Source of the DNA: JACVRW01 sp963764665 | GTDB lineage: Bacteria; Actinomycetota; Thermoleophilia; Solirubrobacterales; Thermoleophilaceae | Assembly: GCA_963764665.1 (NCBI GenBank) | Contig: CAVXTL010000012.1 | Location: 62,001-126,000, forward strand | DNA: 64,000 nucleotides | Direction of reading: 5' to 3' | Shown here: in pieces, positions 58,476-64,000 of the stretch | How the letters are laid out: every line of letters starts with the position of its first letter | How positions within the stretch are numbered: the stretch's first letter is position 1 | Position numbers and translations under genes: made by a program | Notes under the pieces: model-generated | Databases searched by the model: none | The model's input: the letters and a program-made list of their open reading frames with translations, nothing else | Told to the model about the DNA's origin: nothing

Positions 58476-59855
58476 ATGAGCGACAAGCCATTCACAGCCC
58501 CGAGCTCCCGTGAAGACGTGGAGCGATACATCCGCGACAACGACGTGGAGTTCCTGTTCGCGCAGTTCGTGGACATGCACGGGAAGCCGAACGCGAAACT
58601 CGTTCCGGCCACCCACCTCGACGGCCTGCTCGAGGACGGAGCCGGGTTCGCCGGCTTCGCAGCCGGGGACATCGGCCAGGAGCCCCACGAGCCCGACCTC
58701 GCGGCCATGCCCGACATCCGCACGCTCACGCCGCTTCCATGGCGGCCGAAGGTGGCCAGGCTGGCCTGTGACGTGCACGTGGAGGGCGAGGAATGGCCCT
58801 ACTGCCCGCGCACGATCCTCCGCCGCCAGTTGGCCCGCGCGAAGGACATGGGCTTCGAGTTCATGCTCGGCGCCGAGCTCGAGTACTTCCTCGTGCGCCT
58901 GCGCGACGACGGCACGATCGAGCTGGCCGACCCGCTCGACACGCTCGACCAGCCCTGTTACGACATGCGCGGCCTGACGCGCAACCTGGACTTCGTGTCC
59001 ATGGTGGCCAAGAACATCACCGCGCTCGGGTGGGGCAACTACGCCACCGACCACGAGGACGCGAACGGCCAGTTCGAGCAGAACTTCGACTTCGCCGACG
59101 CGCTCACCACCTGTGACCGCTCGATCTTCTTTCGCTACATGGTCGAGTCGCTCGCACAGGAGCGCGGCATGATCGCGACCTTCATGCCCAAGCCCTTCTC
59201 CCACCTGACGGGCAACGGCTGCCATTTCCACATGAGCCTCTGGCGCGACGGTGAGAACGTGTTCGAGGCGGACCCGGCGGACGACCCGCGCGGCATGGGC
59301 CTGTCGGAGACGGCCTACCAGTTCATCGGCGGGCTGAAGGCGCACGCAAAGGCGTACATCGCCGTGACCGCCCCCACCGTGACCTCGTACAAGCGGCTGG
59401 TGGTCGGCACGCGGAGCGGCTCGAGCTGGGCGCCGGTGTACGTGAGCTACGGCTACAACAACCGCACGCAGATGCTCCGCATTCCCGCGGCGGGCCGCAT
59501 CGAGGACCGCACCGTCGATGGCTCGTGCAACCCCTACCTGGGCGCTGCTGTGACGCTCGCCGCCGGCCTGGACGGCATCGAGCGCGGACTCGACGCCGGC
59601 GAGCCCACGACGAAGCTGAACCTCCACGAGCTCACCGAGGACGCGCGCGAGAAGCTGGGTGTGGAGATGCTGCCCGCCACGCTGCTCGACGCGACGCGCG
59701 AGCTGGAGCAGGACGACGTGATGCGCGCGGCGCTCGGCACGACGCCCAAGGAGGACTACGTGGACTACTACGTGCGCACGAAGCAGCGCGAGTTCAGCGA
59801 GTGGCACAACGAGGTCTCGCAGTGGGAGGTCAACCGCTACCTGCAGCTCTACTGA
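58476..59855 (+). CDS. gmaS: Gamma-glutamylmethylamide synthetase / type III (GlnT-like) glutamine synthetase
   Basis: 459-residue glutamine-synthetase-fold enzyme. The N-terminal beta-grasp is diverged (YIRDNDVEFLFAQFVDMHGK). Catalytic blocks are ELEYFLVRLRDDGTI, DHEDANGQFEQNFDFADA, MPKPFSHLTGNGCHFHMSLW and RTQMLRIPAAGRIEDR, then DGSCNPYLGAAVTLAAGLDG. It belongs to the GlnT/GmaS group, distinct from glnA at 34207. Next to mgsABC and mgdABCD it most likely makes gamma-glutamylmethylamide from glutamate, methylamine and ATP, the first step of the N-methylglutamate pathway. Plain glutamine synthesis remains possible. The palindrome upstream suggests co-regulation with mgsA. Confidence 0.88.
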   Translation: MSDKPFTAPSSREDVERYIRDNDVEFLFAQFVDMHGKPNAKLVPATHLDGLLEDGAGFAGFAAGDIGQEPHEPDLAAMPDIRTLTPLPWRPKVARLACDVHVEGEEWPYCPRTILRRQLARAKDMGFEFMLGAELEYFLVRLRDDGTIELADPLDTLDQPCYDMRGLTRNLDFVSMVAKNITALGWGNYATDHEDANGQFEQNFDFADALTTCDRSIFFRYMVESLAQERGMIATFMPKPFSHLTGNGCHFHMSLWRDGENVFEADPADDPRGMGLSETAYQFIGGLKAHAKAYIAVTAPTVTSYKRLVVGTRSGSSWAPVYVSYGYNNRTQMLRIPAAGRIEDRTVDGSCNPYLGAAVTLAAGLDGIERGLDAGEPTTKLNLHELTEDAREKLGVEMLPATLLDATRELEQDDVMRAALGTTPKEDYVDYYVRTKQREFSEWHNEVSQWEVNRYLQLY

Positions 59856-59859
59856 GCCG

Positions 59860-60129
59860 CGGGTCTGTCCAGGCCGAGCCGCCCGGCCAGCCGCGGCGCG
59901 GGTGCTCGCCGCGCGTCCAGCGCGGCCTTGCGGTCGGGAAGCGCGCAGACCATGGCGGTGAACGGCCGTGCCACCGAGCGCGACCGCGATCAGCCGCTTG
60001 CGGGCGTCGTCGCGCTCGTCGTCGAAAGCCCGTTCGGTCGCGAGCGCACGGCCTGCTCGTAGCGTGCCAGCCGCAGGATGATCGCCGTGCAGAGCTTGGC
60101 CCGGATGGTCACGCCGACTCCCCTATATC
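59860..60129 (-). pseudogene. Possible degraded coding remnant
   Basis: No intact gene. On the minus strand from GTG 60112 a short frame opens VTIRAKLCTAIILRLARYEQ, resembling the membrane-start of a sensor protein, stops early, and coding-like sequence (RAFDDERDDARKRLIAVALG) continues in another frame. A decayed sensor or receptor is a weak guess. Confidence 0.3.
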
Positions 60130-60357
60130 GTGGCCGCGCCCATGATCCTCTTCGTCTTCACCGGCCAGATTCCACCGATTCTGCTGGTCGCACTGCTGAT
60201 CCTCGCCTATCTGACCGGGTACGAGCTGTGGCAGGAGAAGGACCTCGCGTTCCTCTACAAGGCGTGGTGGGTGCTGCTCGTGATCCTCTTCCACGTATTC
60301 GGATACGCGGTCTTCAGGATCTGGCTCGCGATGCGCAGGCGCGAGCGCCGGGCCTAG
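60130..60357 (+). CDS. Small two-helix membrane protein
   Basis: 75 residues (GTG 60130 or ATG 60142) with two transmembrane helices (IPPILLVALLILAYLTGYEL and AWWVLLVILFHVFGYAVFRI) and a basic tail (MRRRERRA). The WQEKDL loop between helices is conserved-looking. It resembles short actinobacterial membrane peptides of the phospholipase-D-nuclease N-terminal kind, but no function is assignable. It is convergent with the PucR regulator, 14 bp from its stop. Confidence 0.65.
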   Translation: MAAPMILFVFTGQIPPILLVALLILAYLTGYELWQEKDLAFLYKAWWVLLVILFHVFGYAVFRIWLAMRRRERRA

Positions 60358-60371
60358 CGGCACTCCTGCCC

Positions 60372-62177
60372 CTACTTGCCCCGCACGCGGTGCAGGCGCG
60401 CCAGCTTCAGCGCGAGCTCGAGTGACAGGAGGTCCTCCTCGGCGAGATCCAATCCCGTGACCCGCTCGACACGCTCGAGTCGCTGGCGAACGGTGTTGGG
60501 ATGGATGAATAGATCGCGTGCACTCGTGGCCACGCTGCAGCGAGCACCGAGATAGCGCTCGAGCGTCTCCACAAGCTGCGCGTTGCGGCGCGCGTCGTAC
60601 TCGATCAGCTCGTTCACGGCCTGCCCGTAGCGGTCGTGCGGCGTCTCGTCGAGCTCCAGGTGCACGAGGTAGCGGTACGCACCGAGCTGCTCGTACGAGA
60701 CCGCTCCACCGTCGGCCGCCAGCGATCGCGCGATGCTCGCCGCGTCGGCCGCCTCGCGCAGCCGGCGGCGCGCGCTCCCCGCTCCGCGGTCCAGGGCGCT
60801 CACGCCGACGTTCAGTCCCTCGTCCCGCGCGATCTCGTCCACCACGCCCCAGAGCTCGTCGTCCGACCTGTCGGTAGGGAGCGGCACGAGCGCGCGCAAC
60901 TCGTCGTGACGGGCGTCGAAGAACGCCCGCGGGTAGCGACGCTCGACGCGCGCCTTGAAGCGTCCAGCGAGTTCCGGCCACGGTGACCCGTCGGGCTGGC
61001 CGGGCGCTCGCTCCGCGTGGAGGAACACGTGAGGCCGACTGAGATCGCAGCGGGCATCGCCCGCTTTTGCCTCGGCCGTGCCGACCGAGCCGGCGGCAAG
61101 TGCCTCGAACATGTCCTTGACGATGTTCTCGGCCGTGAGGCGCTCGATCAGGGCGGCCTTCTTCAGGCCGACCGCCGTCTGGTTGGCGACTGCCCGGAGG
61201 AGCTCCGCATCGTCCTCGCCGAACCGGCGGCCACGGACCACGCAGGCGAGGATGCCGAGCTGCTCGTCGCCGGCCACGAGCGGGGCTACCAGCAGACCGT
61301 CGTCGTCCACCTCGGCCGCGGCCACGCCGGCTCCCCGGGTCGAGCCCCGCTTCTCGCGCCTCATCAGGTCGAGCATGAGGGCCGCGCGCCCCGGGCGCGG
61401 CGTAGCCTCCGGGGCGTCGGGAGGATCCGACCCCGCCAGCACCAGTTCATCCGCGTCGGCATCGAGCCGCCAGATCTGGCAGGCGTCCGCGCCGAGCAGC
61501 TGGCGGGCGCCGCGCGTGACGGCGTCGTAGAGGTCCTCCCTGAGCGTCACGCCCGCGAGCGAATGGCTGAGCTGTGTGAGCGTGGTGAGCGCGTCCACCC
61601 GCCGGCGCGTCTCCTCGAAGAGCTGAGCGTTCTCGATCGCGCCGCCCACGAGCGACGCCGTGTGCACCAAAAACTTCAGGACGTCCTCGTCGAACTCACG
61701 GGGCGCCTCCGTGTGTAGGACGACCACTCCGATCACATCGCCGGCCCGAGAGAGGATCGGCACTGCGACCATGGACTGGAAGCGCTCCTCCTCGAGCTCT
61801 GGCACGTACTTCATGCGCGGATCCGCGAGCGCACGCTCGCGAATGAACTCCGCGGTCTTCGTGCGCACCACCCAGCCGGTCAGTCCCTCGTGGCGGCCCC
61901 ACCGCAGCGCGCCCACGAGGTGCGAGTAGCGCGGCGAAGCGGCACGGAGGACCAGCTGGTCGTCCTCCAGGAAGTAGATGAAGGCGGCGTTGCACTCCGT
62001 GGCGTCGGTGGCGATGTCCACGATCCCGCCGAGCACGCGCTCGAGCGCCAGCGAGGAGGACACGGTCTTGATGACCGCGTAGAGCGTCTCGTTCTCGCGC
62101 CGCACACGGCTGAGCGCGTCACCGCCCTCGGTGACCGGTGAGACCGTCACACGAGCCCTCCTTTCCGTGGCGGCCAT
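60372..62177 (-). CDS. GAF-GAF-PucR helix-turn-helix transcriptional regulator
   Basis: 601-residue regulator. Two GAF sensor domains (about 35-185, SLALERVLGGIVDIATDATE; and about 195-350, ALTTLTQLSHSLAGVTLRED) are followed by a central PucR/CdaR-type region and a C-terminal HTH (RDLFIHPNTVRQRLERVERV). PucR-type proteins control nitrogen-compound use. The gene is divergent from amt, and both share a palindrome like that at the mgs/gmaS promoter, so it is the best candidate regulator of the C1/methylamine genes. The ligand of its GAF domains is unknown. Confidence 0.9.
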   Translation of the reverse strand: MAATERRARVTVSPVTEGGDALSRVRRENETLYAVIKTVSSSLALERVLGGIVDIATDATECNAAFIYFLEDDQLVLRAASPRYSHLVGALRWGRHEGLTGWVVRTKTAEFIRERALADPRMKYVPELEEERFQSMVAVPILSRAGDVIGVVVLHTEAPREFDEDVLKFLVHTASLVGGAIENAQLFEETRRRVDALTTLTQLSHSLAGVTLREDLYDAVTRGARQLLGADACQIWRLDADADELVLAGSDPPDAPEATPRPGRAALMLDLMRREKRGSTRGAGVAAAEVDDDGLLVAPLVAGDEQLGILACVVRGRRFGEDDAELLRAVANQTAVGLKKAALIERLTAENIVKDMFEALAAGSVGTAEAKAGDARCDLSRPHVFLHAERAPGQPDGSPWPELAGRFKARVERRYPRAFFDARHDELRALVPLPTDRSDDELWGVVDEIARDEGLNVGVSALDRGAGSARRRLREAADAASIARSLAADGGAVSYEQLGAYRYLVHLELDETPHDRYGQAVNELIEYDARRNAQLVETLERYLGARCSVATSARDLFIHPNTVRQRLERVERVTGLDLAEEDLLSLELALKLARLHRVRGK

Positions 62178-62204
62178 GCTAGTGAGGGCCGCACGGACAC
62201 CCTA

Positions 62205-62219
62205 TGTACGAATCGCACA
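62205..62219. promoter_or_regulatory. Operator palindrome in the pucR/amt divergent promoter
   Basis: TGTACG-AAT-CGCACA, 12 of 15 bases identical to the site at 58422. It lies 28 bp before the pucR start codon and about 140 bp before amt. Confidence 0.65.
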
Positions 62220-62356
62220 TTCGTCCAGGTCTAGGCCTGTGCAAACCTCCATTGCACCCATCTGTCCAAGGGGGTTAGGTTCGCTTTCGCGTGGCCTGCC
62301 ACAACGGCGTTCCGATGACTCGCACGGCGCTCGCGCCTGCGGGCGGGAGGGGATGA

Positions 62357-63790
62357 ATGTTCCAGACGTTCCTTGCTCAGGTGCAGAGTCTCGAGGAAGC
62401 CGCCCCGGTCGAGGCGCAGACGCTGGACAGCGCGATCCTCGCGGAGCAGTTCTACTTCTGGACCGTCGTTCTCATGTGGCTCATCCACGTGGGCTTCATG
62501 ACCTACGAGGCAGGAGTCGTGCGGCGCAAGAACGTCCTTGCGACCGCGATGAAGAACATCCTCACGATCGCCGCGGTCACGCCGACCTTCTACTACTTCG
62601 GCTGGTGGATCTACAACTGCAATCAGCCCGGCCTCCCGATCGGTCCCAACTCGACCGACTTCACCGCGGCTGCATGCCAGGGCGGGATCCCGTGGAGCGA
62701 TGCGTTCGCCAACAACCTGACGAACAACATCAATCTGATCTTCTTCCTCGCGTTCCTGCTTTTCTCGTGGACCACGGCCTCGATCATGTCGGGAGCGCTG
62801 CTCGAGCGAGTGCGCCTCTCGGCTTACCTGATCCTGGCGGCCATCCTCGGCTCTGCCGTCTGGATCCTCGACGCGGCCTGGGGCTGGAGCGCGGGCGGCT
62901 GGCTCACGCTTCGGTTCGGCTTCCATGACTCGATCGCCTCGTTGGTCGTCCATGGGATCGCGGGAGCCTTCACGCTGGGAGTCCTGTTCCAGCTCGGGCC
63001 TCGAATAGGGAAGTACACGCAGGGCCTGGCCCGCCAGTTCAGACCCCACAACCTGCACATGACGATCATGGGGTTGATGTTGATCTTCACGGGGTTCTAC
63101 GCGTTCTACGCGGCCTGTCTCGTGATCGCGTCGACCTCCTTCCCAGGCTGGGCGAACATCTATCTGAGTCCCACCACGCTCGGCTCGATCACGATGACCA
63201 TCACGTTCGGGTTCGCGGGTGGCTTCACCGGGGGCTACTTCGCGAGCAAGGGAGACCCGTTCTGGACGATCTCCGGCGGCCTCGCGGGAGTCATCGGGGT
63301 GTCGGCGGGAGCAGACGTCTACGCGCCCGTCCTCGCCTACCTGCTCGCAATCGTCACCGCCGCTATGGCGTACTACGCCGGACAGTGGATCGAGCACAAG
63401 GCGCGCGTGGACGACGTGGTCGGCGCCGTGGCGGTGCACGGCGTGGCAGGGTTCCTGGGCGTCCTCTGGGTCGGTGTGTTCGCGGCCGGCTACCCCACGG
63501 GCCTCAACAACGTCGACTCGAGCATCGGCGGACAGCTCATGGGCATGGCTACGTTCCTGCCGCTCGGCTTCCTCACCGGCTATCTCGCCTCCTGGGTGTT
63601 GAGGAAGATGAACCTCCTGCGAGTCCCGCCGGAGGTGGAGCTCGCCGGCCTCGACACGATCGAGTACTCACCTGACATCTACCTCCCCGAAAACGCCGCG
63701 CGAGGCGAGCAGATCGTCGAGCCGGACGGGACCCTGGTGGAGGCCGAACGGCTGTTCGCGGGTGAGATCCCCGGATCGGCGAGGAGGTAA
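62357..63790 (+). CDS. amt: Ammonium/methylammonium transporter (Amt family)
   Basis: Channel-like transporter, 477 residues. It has about eleven transmembrane helices and the twin pore histidines in SLVVHGIAGAFTLG and AVAVHGVAGFLGVLW. FYFWTVVLMWLIHVGFMTYE gives the start of the Amt fold. ATG 62357 is preceded by GGGAGGGG. It would import ammonium or methylammonium for GmaS and glnA. Neighbouring genes and the shared operator tie it to the methylamine locus. The C-terminal cytosolic tail (~60 residues) is long. A further gene begins seven bases later. Confidence 0.93.
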   Translation: MFQTFLAQVQSLEEAAPVEAQTLDSAILAEQFYFWTVVLMWLIHVGFMTYEAGVVRRKNVLATAMKNILTIAAVTPTFYYFGWWIYNCNQPGLPIGPNSTDFTAAACQGGIPWSDAFANNLTNNINLIFFLAFLLFSWTTASIMSGALLERVRLSAYLILAAILGSAVWILDAAWGWSAGGWLTLRFGFHDSIASLVVHGIAGAFTLGVLFQLGPRIGKYTQGLARQFRPHNLHMTIMGLMLIFTGFYAFYAACLVIASTSFPGWANIYLSPTTLGSITMTITFGFAGGFTGGYFASKGDPFWTISGGLAGVIGVSAGADVYAPVLAYLLAIVTAAMAYYAGQWIEHKARVDDVVGAVAVHGVAGFLGVLWVGVFAAGYPTGLNNVDSSIGGQLMGMATFLPLGFLTGYLASWVLRKMNLLRVPPEVELAGLDTIEYSPDIYLPENAARGEQIVEPDGTLVEAERLFAGEIPGSARR

Positions 63791-63797
63791 GAGCAGA

Positions 63798-64000
63798 ATG
63801 CCAGCCATCATCAACAGCGCTCCGGAATGCGTCACCCACGTCGAGGGTGCGAAGCCGGCAGACGACTCGGCCGACTTCATCCTCCAGGCCAACTATCAGG
63901 ACTGCGCGGGTTTCATGACGTTCGGCCCGGGATCCACATACGGGGACGGGGGGGCTTCGGCGGCCACCTCCTACTACGTCCTCACCTGGCTGGGGGCGGC
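63798..64000 (+). CDS. Unidentified protein downstream of amt, 3' truncated by window edge
   Basis: Starts at ATG 63798 with GGAGG overlapping the amt stop, seven bases away, so it is co-transcribed with amt. About 67 residues are visible: MPAIINSAPECVTHVEGAKP, then FILQANYQDCAGFMTFGPGS, a Gly/Ala/Ser-rich stretch and SYYVLTWLGA, possibly the first transmembrane helix. I do not recognise the family. Its tight linkage with amt suggests a transport or regulatory partner. Confidence 0.55.
   Translation, partial: MPAIINSAPECVTHVEGAKPADDSADFILQANYQDCAGFMTFGPGSTYGDGGASAATSYYVLTWLGA

Overview
The window is high-GC, densely coded bacterial chromosome. GTP-type PEP carboxykinase, a CGAAC-N4-GTTCG LexA box, a type-A RNase P RNA, three ydaO (c-di-AMP) riboswitches in front of envelope genes, frequent GTG/TTG starts and the many secreted 'alanine/arginine-rich' proteins point to an actinobacterium, most likely class Thermoleophilia (Solirubrobacterales-like). 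That placement is an inference from gene style, not from a marker tree. No phage, transposase, integrase or CRISPR array is visible.

Layout. 1-1463: 3' part of PEP carboxykinase. 1.5-12.7 kb: an exopolysaccharide/surface locus with two Wzy/O-antigen-ligase-like polymerases, a Wzz/BY-kinase-like chain-length regulator, an initiating sugar-phosphate transferase, a secreted glycoside hydrolase, and small secreted or LPXTG-anchored proteins. Two genes here are split by frame changes. 12.8-13.4 kb: c-di-AMP riboswitch plus CAP-domain protein. 13.4-17.5 kb: MaoC hydratase divergent from an overlapping operon of CitE/malyl-CoA-lyase-like protein, SucC/MtkA, SucD/MtkB and a one-cluster ferredoxin-like protein. 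17.6-43.3 kb: mixed housekeeping and envelope genes: lysyl-oxidase-like protein, acyl-CoA dehydrogenase, GH5, riboswitch-controlled NlpC/P60, TetR/acyl-CoA synthetase, YyaL, MMPL, glutamine synthetase, HxlR/AhpD-like pair, a third c-di-AMP riboswitch, cytochrome c, rnpB, lexA, tRNA-Leu.

43.3-63.8 kb: the most striking region. One minus-strand run of twelve tightly packed genes (58350 down to 43309) encodes, in transcription order, MgsA-MgsB-MgsC (N-methylglutamate synthase type), MgdB-MgdC-MgdD-MgdA (sarcosine oxidase/N-methylglutamate dehydrogenase type), formate-THF ligase, a NuoE-NuoF fusion, a Fe-S subunit, the molybdopterin formate dehydrogenase catalytic subunit and FdhD. A GmaS/GlnT-type glutamine-synthetase homologue is divergent from it. 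A GAF-PucR regulator and an Amt transporter lie just beyond. Together they read as a nearly complete N-methylglutamate pathway: methylamine uptake (Amt), gamma-glutamylmethylamide (GmaS), N-methylglutamate (MgsABC), methylene-THF (MgdABCD), formate (Fhs, with FolD elsewhere), CO2 and NADH (NAD-type FDH). A shared palindrome, TGTGCG-N3-CGCACA type, occurs in the gmaS/mgsA divergent promoter and in the pucR/amt divergent promoter, suggesting one regulon. The MtkAB-Mcl operon at 14-17 kb could supply the malyl-CoA step of a serine-cycle-like assimilation, or alternatively serve itaconate/citramalyl-CoA breakdown.
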